This document shows, piece by piece, positions 1-11,300 of a stretch of DNA of 64,000 bases. Made by a program: the position numbers and the translations under genes. Under the pieces are notes generated by a model. The model was not told where the DNA came from. It made no database searches and worked only from the letters and a program-made list of their open reading frames with translations. Position 1 is the first letter of the stretch; every line of letters begins with the position of its first letter. The stretch covers positions 36,196,964 to 36,260,963 of the forward strand of contig OW203761.1 in assembly GCA_934045905.1 (NCBI GenBank), read 5' to 3'. The DNA is from Leuctra nigra. Taxonomy: Eukaryota > Arthropoda > Insecta > Plecoptera > Leuctridae.

Positions 1-450
1 AGGAGTTCGGGAGGTGGCGGGACGGCGTCGACTAGAGGAGGAAGTCATGCAAGAGGAGTGAGACGGTAGGAGTCGCGGGAGGTGACGGGACGTCGTCGAC
101 TAGAGGAGGAAGTCATGCAAGAGGAGTGAGACGGTAGGAGTCGCGGGAAGTGACGGGACGGCGTCGACTAGAGGAGGAAGTCATGCAAGAGGAGGGTGCG
201 ACGGCAGGAGTTCGGGAGGTGGCGGGACGGCGTCGACTAGAGAAGGAAGTCATGCAAGAGGAGGGTGCGACGCCAGGAGTCGCGAGAGGTGGCGGGCGGC
301 GTCGACTAGAGGAGGAAGTCATGCAAGAGGAGTGTGCGACGCCAGGAGTCGCGGGAGGCGGCGGGACGGCGTTGACTAGAGTAGGAAGTCATGCAAGAGG
401 AGGGTGCAACGCCTGGAGTCGCGGGAGGCGGCGGGACGGCGTCGACTAAA
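1..450. repeat. Minisatellite, about 68-70 bp unit, ~6.5 copies
   Basis: A GC-rich tandem array runs from the window edge to about 450. The landmark GTCGACTAG (once GTTGACTAG) recurs at 27, 95, 163, 232, 301, 371 and 441, a period of 68-70 bp. Each unit also carries AGTCATGCAAGAGGAG. The unit length is not a multiple of three and drifts between copies, so the open frames across it (for example 150-449 plus) change frame from unit to unit and are not treated as genes. The array probably continues beyond the left edge. Confidence 0.93.
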
Positions 451-453
451 GGA

Positions 454-524
454 AGGCAAAGATGAACCCGCGCTAGCATAGGCCGCCCTATACCTGGCAA
501 TGCTAAACAGGGTTCATCTTTGCC
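454..524. repeat. 15-bp perfect inverted repeat (hairpin) at the end of the minisatellite
   Basis: GGCAAAGATGAACCC at 454-468 is the exact reverse complement of GGGTTCATCTTTGCC at 510-524, with a 41-bp loop. It directly follows the last minisatellite unit and may mark the end of a mobile element that contains the array, or be a small MITE. No clear target duplication was found. Confidence 0.7.
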
Positions 525-2235
525 TGTCACCGACCTTACCTCCTTCCTCGAGAATGCTACTCGAGCGCTAATGGCACTTTAAGTTCTGCCGAATTGAATA
601 CGATATCGTGAAGCTCTTGGGCGATGCGAGAGCTTTAGTTCACGTTACGTGCTGAGCTTGATGTGAACATTTAGTTGGATTTACGATATCTTTGCTGATC
701 ATGATGTGACTAGTTAAACATTAGATTTAACGAGATCTTTGTTGATACTATGGTTGATCATTCATGACTGACTGGTTAAACATATAGTTAGATTTAACGA
801 TATATTTGCTGATCATCGTGTGACTGGTTATACATTTAGTTAGATTTGATAGATAGATAGATAGATTTATTTATTTATTTTAGCAGTTCTGCTATTAAAA
901 TATACATAAATAAATACATAAAATAATAGCGTTAATAGCTCTGACATTGACTTTTTCTTTTTAGATGAAGTACCGAGTATTAATAATGGAAGAAAGTGAT
1001 ATTTTAGATTAGATTAGATTTGATCCTTGCTCATCATATCGTATAACCATGGTGTTATATATTAGCTATGGTATAACTAATAACCATTGCTAACTGGGTT
1101 AAATCTTACAGTTGTCATAATAAGGGCACTGTGGGCTGGGCTGTTGGTTTGTACTTTAACTGTTACAATGTGTGTTCCCCTACAAACAAGGTTTTAACAT
1201 AGACAGGAGTTTTAACAAGTATACGGTGTAATCTCTGTGGATCAACGATCACTATAGGTACATGTGGAATACTATGTAGAATCAGGACTAAAGATAGGTC
1301 CTGTTCTATATCCACCACAATGTCCGCTATACGTGACCAAGAATAATAATGTAAACTGTGTCACACGTTCTTTGCTACGGGGTTATTCAATATCCACACA
1401 AAAAAGCCATCATTCTGTCCAGGAATTATGTGCATCTTCCGGCAACTCTGACAGAGATGATGAGGGGAGCAAAAACCTGGAGAAGACACAGCATCAATCA
1501 AACTCCCAATCAATCTCCTGTTCCGGGGTGGTGATTGATGGATTGGGAGGGGGGGGGGGGGGTACATAATATTTTCACGTGGTCAACGTACCTTGTCAAA
1601 GGCAAGTGGCCTGTGCCCGCGGTCCCTGTCGGATTGGTCCATGTTGGTCGTGGAGCGGGGGGGCTGGGGAGGGGGGGAGACGGTACTAACCGAACTCCAT
1701 GGGGCTCTGGCCCCGCCCCATCATTCCAGTCACCCGCACATCGGCACTGAAACAGAAACAAAACCAAATAGTTAATTGGCGAGACGAAATCAATTAATTG
1801 GTCTTCCCTCTTCGCCGCCTCCCCCCCACCATCGACTAAACGATATGATTCTATCGACGCGACGCGACGGCCGACGTCGGTCGGATAAGTGACGGCTCAC
1901 TCTCCGTCGGCGTCGACCGCATGGCGTGGGCGGCGGAGGAAATGAAACCACTGCACATGGAACACCTACAAGGTACATACACCTGATGTATGGCGAGATA
2001 AAACACACATGCACGCGGGAGCGAACTATTTATAGCGCTCACACACACGCTGGATTCTAACATTTCACAAGACTTCGGAGAAATTCTGTAACTGCCCGAC
2101 AAAAAATAACTTCATTCTTTCTTAGACGTTTGTTTCGAAAAAGTATACATTAGGAAAACTTTTAATATTATGATTCTATTAAAACTTGTCGTCAGATGAC
2201 GTAAAAGGCTGTGCTGTGTGAAAAAGAATATCCCT
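525..2235. other. Non-coding stretch, no gene supported
   Basis: Mostly AT-rich sequence with degenerate repeats of 'TTAGTTAGATTTAACGATAT...TTTGCTGATCAT...GTGACTGGTTA' (about 660-850), a short GATA run (849-866) and a 14-bp G run (1549-1562) set in a G-rich patch to about 1700. The patch at 1830-1930 is rich in CGACG words. No open frame here has splice-site or composition support. Confidence 0.5.
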
Positions 2236-2239
2236 GGGC

Positions 2240-2305
2240 TAAACCGGGGCTCGAACCCGGGATCACACACTTGGAGGGAGATGGCTCAACACTTTCACCA
2301 CTCGA
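2240..2305 (-). repeat. tRNA-derived SINE head (pol III A and B boxes), minus strand
   Basis: Read on the minus strand there is an A-box-like TGGTGAAAGTG followed by the B-box-like GGGTTCGAGCC (plus-strand GGCTCGAACCC at 2248-2258). No acceptor stem can be formed, so this is a tRNA-derived repeat head rather than a tRNA gene. It faces away from a second head at 2346-2408. Confidence 0.55.
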
Positions 2306-2345
2306 CTTATATAAACACCTTGCACCACTCCCATGTCTCTCTAAA

Positions 2346-2408
2346 AGGATCAGTTGGTAGAGCACTCGCCTGGCAAGATGTTTCGGGTTCGAACCCCGGT
2401 TCAGCTTG
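2346..2408 (+). repeat. tRNA-derived SINE head, plus strand
   Basis: CAGTTGGTAGAGCACTCGCC followed by GGGTTCGAACCCC gives a tRNA-like D arm and T arm (stem TCGGG/CCCGG around TTCGAAC). The 3' side GTTCAGC has no partner upstream, so the acceptor stem is missing and a functional tRNA is unlikely. This is typical of a tRNA-derived SINE. Confidence 0.6.
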
Positions 2409-2721
2409 ATATTATTTTTACATCGCACTTGCCTTCACGTATCATCTGGCTCCATCGGGACAAGTTTGATCTCAAATATTTCATGTATGTAAATATTGGT
2501 ATAACTAAAAAATTGTGTGAAGTTGATTATGGAGTACTTAGGGAACGTAAAAAATACGCGTTCCAACTTTCGCATCTCGATAAAAGTTGATTAAAGCTTT
2601 TACAACCCCCGACGTATCATAATATAATCCGCCACCGAACTTTACCCGGTATCCACTGAAGTTCCCCGCCGCCTGAAGACTGTCTGCAGGTGCGATTGTG
2701 CATCTCCATAAGATAAGTGCT

Positions 2722-2778
2722 TCCCCTCCCCCTCCCCCTCCCCCTCCCACTCCCACTCCCACTCCCACTCCCACTCCT
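2722..2778. repeat. Hexanucleotide microsatellite (CCCCTC)n grading into (CCCACT)n
   Basis: About four CCCCTC units are followed by about five CCCACT units. The tract switches variant midway, as expected for slippage within each variant. No coding support. Confidence 0.9.
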
Positions 2779-3902
2779 CGCACCGCAGTAGTTGATAAAG
2801 GCATCCGATTATGTGTTTAATAAGTATTTGTTGACACAGCATCGAGTGCTGATAACAAAAGCGCGATTGAATAGCGTTGGTGCTGCATGCAGGGAGGGAC
2901 AGAACCCGGCACCTCCACCGACAACTCACGCGCGAGTTAATAATGCAATGAGGAAAAATAACAATCTGAAAACCAGGGATTATTTAATATTAATAAACAA
3001 TAAGGTTCTACTAAGCCTATGTTAATGAGGACAGTTGCTAATCATGTTTTGTTATTCAACAAAGTAAAGAATTATTCTGAGAAAATTAAATTTCAGACTC
3101 AGAAATGCTTAAAACCCTGTAAATCAAATTCAGATATTGAACATTTTCGCAAGACTATGCGCCCCTCGATGCGCCCCGGACCAGTATAAAGAGGAGACCC
3201 TCCAGCCCAGTCCCCTCATTGTTTTTATGTGAATTTTGTAAGTGTGGAAAATATGTTTGTAATGTTTTTTTTAATTTTCAGCGCGTAATGCATAATTTGT
3301 TGTGCCCACCACAAAATTTGGTTTGCCCCTTCTTGACAAAATGGCTGAAATCATTACTGCCTATTCTCCATCACATAAATTTAAGTTTTAAGTACTTTCA
3401 GCTTAATCATTAATCTGTCGTCAGATGCAGAACAATGCGGCTTTCAACACCCCATAACCTAGTAGGTATCACATAGTTCAACTCGAACTTACAATTCATT
3501 CAGCTTGTTTCTAATCGGCATGAAACACGTAATATGTAAAACACCATTCTGTTCTGATTCTGTGCAGAAACGTCCAACATTCTCACGCTAGGTCGTGCAA
3601 CATGGCATTACTTTACATTCTCCAAATCTGTTAAAAAAAATACTTCGTCAGACAACGCATAAGTATCTAAATCGCCTGTACAAAGACTATTTGCTCAGTT
3701 CGTACACAAAACCGAAGTTACATTCATGATTATCTTGGAAGTTGGATTATAAGATTTTGCACGGTTTCCCTTACATGCTGGGATGTTCCTTTAACACGTT
3801 CTTCTTTCCACAAACTTCAAGTTTCAACGAAGCGTTTTTAAATCTAATTATTTTGAGTTTTACGTTATTTTTCATAAAACCATTACAAGTCCAGGGTGCC
3901 TA
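2779..3902. other. Non-coding stretch, nothing recognised
   Basis: AT-rich sequence without tRNA heads, long inverted repeats or convincing exons. A short frame at 3219-3413 lacks splice signals and similarity to anything I know. Confidence 0.4.
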
Positions 3903-4010
3903 ATTCTATATCTTTTTGATCTCGTCACGACCACCTTCATTTCGGCGTAATTCTATCTTAATGGCAGTGAAATGAAGGCGGTCGCGACTAGATAAAAAAA
4001 GATAAAGAAT
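3903..4010. repeat. Short hairpin MITE-like element (40-bp imperfect arms)
   Basis: The arm at 3903-3942 (ending CCACCTTCATTT) and the arm at 3970-4010 (beginning AAATGAAGGCGG) are imperfect reverse complements, with only about 27 bp of loop. The arms end in ATTCTAT.../...AAGAAT. The compact, nearly palindromic form suits a MITE; no clear target duplication was seen. Confidence 0.7.
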
Positions 4011-4612
4011 AGGTCCGCAGAAACCGCAAAAAACGCAAAACCAGTCTATGTAGACGCAGCTTAAAGCTCTTGTATGACCAATACGAGTTCACCCAAATTG
4101 TGTAATCGACTACTCGTCCTATTCACAAAGTTGTATTGAAACGTTCGCGTTGCTCTGTTAAATTCTAAAAGTTGTTCAGTAGACATGAAAACCTGTGATG
4201 CATCGATTGCAGCTTTCATTGACCAATGGCATTGCTTTACAAAACACTCACCCAACATGGCGTCTACCCACATGATTGATTGCTGAGCACACAGGAAATC
4301 TTGTCCTATAGCTGGGGCGAAAACGAGAAGATAATGCACCCGAATCCTGCTCCCTGATCCCTTTGAGTCCTGATTACTCCAGACCTTCCCCGACGAGCCC
4401 GGGTGGCGCCTCTATCGGGGTAGCGCCGGCACGTGATCACTTGTTATCTTAGCAAGGCCAGAAATAACAAGAGCTTCATCTAGTTCAAGCTATATAGCAA
4501 GTGCGGCTGTCTCTATATATTGTATATACGAGGAGCTCGAAAGAAGAAATCGATCTACGATACAAAACCAAATTAAACCTGCGAAATAAAATCGCACTTG
4601 TAACTGACGGGA

Positions 4613-4680
4613 ATCGAACCGGAAACTTCGAGAGATATAAAGTTTCCTTTACAGCCAAACTACTGCTTCTAAAATTGGTA
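4613..4680 (-). repeat. tRNA-derived repeat head, minus strand
   Basis: Read on the minus strand the segment has AGTAGTTTGGCTGTAAAGG followed by a B-box-like CCGGTTCGATTCCCG. The T arm is good but the D arm and acceptor stem are degenerate. It is paired with a plus-strand head at 4823-4886, the same back-to-back arrangement as at 2240-2408. Confidence 0.45.
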
Positions 4681-4822
4681 GGTAACAAAAAATATAGATT
4701 GCAAAAGTAGTTATTAAATGAGAGGAGTAGATGTGACATTATGTGACCGACGAGACATGATGATTGAAACTCCACGGATATATCAAACCCTTACCAGTAC
4801 GTCAGAGAGATTTGAGTCCGCC

Positions 4823-4886
4823 CAGGTAGCTCAGTTAGTAGGACAATCGCCCAACAAAAGAGAGGTCCTATAGGTTCGAGCCTTAT
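4823..4886 (+). repeat. tRNA-derived SINE head, plus strand
   Basis: CAGGTAGCTCAGTTAGTAGG fits the pol III A box and TAGGTTCGAGCC the B box. The acceptor strands do not pair, so this is a SINE head or tRNA pseudogene rather than a tRNA. Confidence 0.55.
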
Positions 4887-5217
4887 TTCATTTCCATAAA
4901 ATCTTAACCTGTAATGTTTTTACTTAAAAACAATTGTCCACCAACTAGGTAGGTAGGTACTGTTTCTAAAACAATACTGACAACTAACAATAAATACATT
5001 TGCTATAAACTAAGAATAATTATATGTAGATATTTACATAATCCGTCTATAAACAATGTGACATCTATTCAGAGAACAATGTTCCACTTTTATATTGGAA
5101 GCAAATCTAGTACTTGTCTGAGCTTACCTACATAAACGCACATGTCATAAGATACGACAAAAACTTCAAACATTAACAATTTTATTTCGACGATAGACAA
5201 TTTTGGATTAAAACATT

Positions 5218-5373
5218 CTAAGGGCCAGTCTTTCAATACTCTGCTAACTTTAAAACGGTTGATTAGGACTGTATTGTCATGGCAACGACCAATTGAAATA
5301 CAGAGTTTTTTTACTAACTAACTGTTAACAGCTAATTGAGACTTTAGCTGAGTATTGAAAGACCGGCCCTAAG
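5218..5373. mobile_element. MITE with 30-bp terminal inverted repeats
   Basis: The left end 5218-5247 (CTAAGGGCCAGTCTTTCAAT...) and right end 5344-5373 are reverse complements with three mismatches. The 156-bp element has no coding capacity. The outermost bases CTAAG/CTAAG are palindromic with the flanks, so the exact target duplication (perhaps TAA) is ambiguous. Confidence 0.8.
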
Positions 5374-8084
5374 TGGCAGTAAAGACTAACAGGACATGCA
5401 GTTGTGGGTGGTGAAATAGAAGAAAAAAAATTTGTTTCGTCCCTGTCATTTTAGTAGAAAGGGATGAGAAAATAAATAACTGTGTTTGCTACAATAACGC
5501 CTACAGCTCTTGTTCGGCAGCCAATGAAAAGAATCGCTGGCACAAAACACAATCGTGGTCAGAAAACGAGACACAAGGAAGAACCAACAAACTCGAGCTT
5601 TTTGATCGTCAAATGTTCGATCTATAGAAATACATACAACTCTGCAAGATCACTACTTTAATTATTTGTCTCTTTGTGAAGGCACAACTGACTGACTCGA
5701 AAGAAATACCTACCTTGTATTTCAAGAATCAAAATGAAAACTTATTATTCACTGATATTTACTGCTATTATTAAAGAATCTTTCAAAACGCCTACTGAAC
5801 TCCCATCTTGATTTATAACAAAATGGAAACAAAGTAAAATGCATGTCAGAACCAATTCAAAGAAACATTCTATTTGCTTTTAGGCTAAGCTCAAATACAT
5901 GACGTAACAAGAGGACTGTGATAAAAACCCATCTGTCTCCAGCTATTACTATACCGCTAAACGATTGTGTCAAATTGTGGATTGTCGTCTCTGAATTGAT
6001 GGGGTGGGTGGGGGGAGGGGTGTAATTTCACGCCTCGTCAAATAGCAATCAGCATCTCACCTGGACCGTAAGAAAAACAACGAGTCAATCTTCCTAGAGA
6101 AACATTATTATAACTGCACGTCATTTGCAGACGCCAGTTTCTTCTCAGCTATGCCACTTTTAATTACGATTCACAGCCGCGAGCATCTTGCAGTCACCCT
6201 TGTTTGTTAGAAGTTACATTGTTCGTCAGACAGAGATGGAACTGCATCATTTTACAAATACGAGAATATTACGAGGGGCCTTTTAGCGAGATCACACTAA
6301 AAAGAATCGTTGTCATGTGTACTTTTGTAAAGGAGCTTTTTATTCCGTTGCACTCCAGGTGTCGAGATAATCAAAGTAGATTGTGCTCTTACTACTTCGT
6401 GAAATGAAAACCGCGTCATACTAAATGATCATATCTGACGATTGGAACTATTCTCTCAAATTCTACACAGAAATCGTAGCTTGCCCCACTATTCTGTGGC
6501 CGATTTCACTCGATGTTTTACGTAAGATCTCCTAACCGACATAAGAATAACATTGCAGTGAAACCACAAATCAGGGAGAATATGTACATAATCAGGGCCC
6601 GGTATGAATTTAGTGCGCTTTTATGTTCTACGTTCTTTTACCGATTCCATCACAGTATACATTTGTCATATATCAAGAGGAGAGATGAACAATTTGTGTA
6701 GTTCTCATTCTCATAAAGAGTATAAGTAGCCATTCATTTTTAAGAGTTGTAAAAATAAGAGTTGTAATGTAATGCTGCTGCAACCGTGATATAACGAGTT
6801 AGGTAGGAGAAAAGATAATCATTGGAGAGAAGAGATGTGACAGTGAACTGTGATGTCTCTTACCTTGGTAATTGTATAGTAACCTAACTACAAAGTACTT
6901 GCTACGTTCATCCTCAAAATGCTACAGCTTTTAATAACAAATTTGTTTGCATATTACAACTATATGATGTTATTTGATATTTAGGTATTAGATTTATTAC
7001 AAAACGTTACTAGTAAACATTGGAGAGCAAAATATCATTCAACCACACGTGAATTTTATTGTAAATCGTGAATTTACACTTTGTTTGGGTGTTCGCGGCC
7101 ATCTTGCACAGCGAATTAAATGCTGCTGCACTGTCAGTAGCTGACAACATAAAGAAGGCAGTGATAATTGGAACACCAGAGCGTCAATGCAATGACCAGA
7201 CGACCGGTGTTTCAGTGAACATCCGTTCGAACTGGCGAATGAGGAATATTGATACTATTTCCTAAAAACATGTACTTTCAAACAGCAAATTGAAATTTTA
7301 TAATACGTTATTATTTTGAATATTTTCGAGAAGATTTTTGCATGAAATTCTAGACTCGCTATACAAAATTATACAATGGTGTCAGGAGTAGGATTTTATT
7401 AAAAATTGCATTATTTCAACAAACTAGCAGAGTCCTACTATTTTTAATTTGTTTAAATTTATTTATCAATTTTCATGTCATCAATATGCATAAACACAGA
7501 TAAAAAGTTCAATTTCATTTCAAAACGAATTTTTAGCCGCTGTCATCAAATAATAATATTTTTAATGCATTTCGAACGGAATTGCTGCTAAAAATACAAA
7601 CTACAATTCAACATTAATATGTCCTACGAGCAAGGACCGTATGAGTAAAACATATAAAACCGTACAACTCGTCCGAAAACAAAGTGAACCATATAAAACC
7701 AGCCCAAGGCACAGGAGTCGATTAGAAAGTCTCTTTCCTCCCGCTCGATATCATTTCCCATCCCATCTGAGCTCTCTAGAACGTGAGCGACATGTTCCCA
7801 CGGGATGATTGTTCGACCAGTTCCAGTTATTAGGGAGGTAATGGAATCCCGCGCCGCTAAGTGTGACCTGTGACCTGTGACCGCACATCCAGGGCGCGGG
7901 GGAGGGGTAAGTGTAATGGCGACCTCATCGGGTCGTCCGAAGATAATCGCATCGACGAGAGGACATTCTGCTAACAGTTATTACACCTCAAAGTGACAAG
8001 TGATGCATGATGTTACATAGATGTCTCTCAGGCGCTTTCACTGTTCTACAGGGTCAGGCAGTGCGGTCGAATTGGAACTCGGTC
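5374..8084. other. Gene-poor stretch
   Basis: AT-rich, without exons I can support. Local features: a G-rich patch near 6000-6020; three direct copies of TGTGACC around 7861-7883; and a GC-richer block at about 7690-7960 that could be regulatory or repeat-derived. Confidence 0.4.
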
Positions 8085-8340
8085 CATGGGGGATGGTGCA
8101 TGGTCATCAAATACATCTGTATCAGGTCAATGGGGGCCTATGTGAAGCCTTCCCCCCACCCCCACTATGCGGGTCCGGGGCGCACAGCCCAGACATTTTT
8201 TAAATTCATGAATGAATTTGGTGCCTTTCTACGCGATTTCTATACGATTCTATATCTTTTACATCTCTCATGGGGGATGGTGAAGATGACAAATTAGCCA
8301 TGGGGGATGGAACTATCAATATATTCCCCATGGGGGATGC
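8085..8340 (+). repeat. CATGGGGGATG(G) motif, three copies spaced exactly 30 bp plus an outlier
   Basis: CATGGGGGATGG occurs at 8085, 8269 and 8299, and CATGGGGGATGC at 8329. The last three start 30 bp apart while the 18 bp between them differ completely. The spacing is a direct observation; function is unknown. The overlapping open frames do not resemble a known protein. Confidence 0.7.
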
Positions 8341-11300
8341 CATACCCCCGTATCCCCCCCAATTCGACCACTGGTGTCAGGGGATGATCGCTGATTATGA
8401 AGGATTCGATTATAATTTTGTTCACTTACGTTTCTTCAACAAAAATTCTCAGAGAATGTAGCAACACTCCATGGATTTTATAAATAAAAGATATCGATGA
8501 ATGATGACTATCATCACAAAAAATTGGGGGGGGGGGGGGGGGGGGGGGGGCTTATCAAATATAAAATTTGATACGTTAACGAAATTTCCCAATTATAAGA
8601 CAGAAAGTCTATAACAGCAGATAATATAGTTCATCAACATTTCCACACATTTCGGATCCTCCCGTTTGGTATTGAACGTGCTTTTTGGCTGTCGACATTG
8701 GTAAATTGCCGATTGCTATATTGGTAAACCCAGCATCAGTGAAATATTTCATTTTCTGACTGCGGTGCTCTCTCAGAGATGCGAACTGGACAGAGGCATT
8801 GTTTCGAACAAAGGGAAATGAGAATTCGTCGGCATTTTGTTGGCATTTCAGAGTCTCTCGCACAAAATGGAAGCTAAATTCAGCGTCTGTCCCTGTGGTA
8901 TTTTATTTGAAACAGTGAATTCACCGAATAACATCATATATGTAGATATCTATTGAATTATTCTATTGGATTGAATCGAGTTGCAGAGTTCCAGGGGTTC
9001 CAGGGGTTCCGGTGTGCGGTTCCAGCAAACTCCAGCTTCTCAACACCCAAGAGATGATAAGGTCTGCAATCGTCGTCATCATTTTATATTTGAATTTCCA
9101 TTTGCGAGGGAACAATTTTATAGGTTGTAAATCTAGCGGTGATGATGAAGTAGCTAACGATGACACCAAGATCCAGAGATTTCTTATTTCAACTGAATGT
9201 TGGCACGTCAAGCGTGATCATGCAAACAACGCGTAGAGGTCATTGGAAGTAAACAAAAGAAGTGATTTATTTTCCCCAACCAAGACATAGAACATTGCTA
9301 TTTGTGGTTTTCGTCACAACTTATTTTACAGCTTTCGAAAATCTGAAAGACACGAGAGAGATAGACATAGGATGAAAATGGACTAACCCAAAAAGTAATT
9401 ACGAAATGAGCTCGTTTTGCTTCCAGATCTTTAGTAGCTGGAGGGGGTCGATAAAGGACAATTGAATCATTTCAACGGGCTACTAATAAATTAAACCCTT
9501 ATCCAAAGGTAGGTATTAAAAAGCTCGAAAATAAAAACATCGATCCATCTAATGGGAGCTTTAAAAAACGATTTCGGATAACATTTCGGAGTTGACACAA
9601 AGAAGACAATGAGATGGGATTCTCACCGGACATAGAGGTGTGTAGTTTCATCCGAGGCCCCCGCAGCTCACACCATACAACACCCGAGCTGCAGATGCAC
9701 TTCACGTCCAAATTCTCAATGAGGATCGCGATGTGTCCGTGAACACCGCTCGACGTTGTCCTAATCTATTATCACTCACTCAAGGCGCACGGTCGTGTAC
9801 AAGGAACGACTTCCGCATCTTGATTGCGAAATGATTCCTATCAAAAGAAAATAGAGACTGAGTGGTTTTTGTCGGGACGTCGTTGCTCTCTCCCGTCCCG
9901 CGATATTCCGTGTCCGCCGACGGAATGGGAAGCTCCGAGCGATGTTGCCGAACATATACGAACACGTTTCGGATATCTGGCAAACGGGATTATTGATCGA
10001 CCAATGGCGACGGCGGAATGAGAACCGTTACGCAGCCGCGCGTTAGCGGAAGTGACGTAGACAGATTGCGTAAGCGAATCAGAAAAGTGTCCGGCGGTGG
10101 CGGTCAAAATGTGAGACAGGGTCAAGGCAGGGTTTAATGTTTGGAATGTTGTAAAAAACGATTGATTTTATTCATTCGAATCTATGATGACTTGCCATGA
10201 TGGACTTGTGGGTCTAGTTTCTTATGACACCCTGCAGTTTCTTATCCTGGCACCTCCACCAAAGATTATGAACACTTCTCCACGTATGGATGTTATGTTT
10301 GTTACACATTGCAATAACTTGATGCTGAACTTGCAAGTTTAGTGAACTGAACGGACTGAAAAATTATATTATTATAAATGATACATGATAAAAAAAAATT
10401 GTTCAGGCAGCTTTACCTATAACACCGTGGTTTAAATATTTGTAAACCTACAACGTGAGAATGGAAATGGAATCCAAAGAAAAAGTATCCCGTTTCTTGG
10501 GAGGGGGGGGGGGGGGGGGGGCATGCATTCTCGCCACTTAAATGTCCACAAACTAGTCATATTTTTTTATGTATGTGATGATCTTGAATCACATCATTGT
10601 CATTTGAGGGAAATCTTCTAGCATTAGGGAAAGGAATTACAATAATTGTGTACTACTAATCAGAAATTTATGAATTAACAACAATGCTGATTTTATTAAT
10701 AATTGCATACCGCTAGTATAGAAGTAATTTTATATATAATCATTAGTTTCATAATTACTATTAATACATGGTATTGGTAATACTAACTTACATTACCTCT
10801 AGTTGACTCTTTAATTATCTGAACAATGTGAGAAATACATTGAAACAATGAATACATACCTAGTGCATCAAATATTTAAGTTTGTAACAAACCTTCTATG
10901 GTTCATGATTTTTTTTATAGTGAAATAGATACAATGTATTATTTTATCACAAAGGATGTATTATGATATTGTAATTTTAAAGGCTCAATTTATGACAGAC
11001 CAATCATTCATTTTCCCCCTAAGATCATTCAAAGCCAGGGAATTAGGCGCTTTTTAAATTCGACGATTAATCCCCCCTCCCCCATATCTTATGTGCTCAA
11101 TCATAGCCACTGATCATAACTGTAGCTCATAATAGATTCACTTAGGTACATCAAAACCCCAGTCATGAAATTAGAGCAAATATAACTATTAAGTATCAAT
11201 AAAACATATACTCCAAGTTACACAAAAATGGAGCCCTGCAAAGCATTAGTTCCATACCATGGGTAAGCTAGCCTTAGCATTAACAAATAAATAACTGCTG

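Noticed and set aside
150..449. Open frames through the minisatellite
   Set aside because: The 68-70 bp unit shifts frame each copy; the peptides are a by-product of repeat composition.
2346..2408. Functional tRNA gene
   Set aside because: Good T arm and D-arm words but no acceptor stem; fits a SINE head.
7068..7265. 65-codon frame with signal-peptide-like start
   Set aside because: Single short frame in AT-rich DNA without splice signals or similarity I can name.
8269..8340. CRISPR array
   Set aside because: 12-bp motif, only three regular copies, eukaryotic context, no cas genes.
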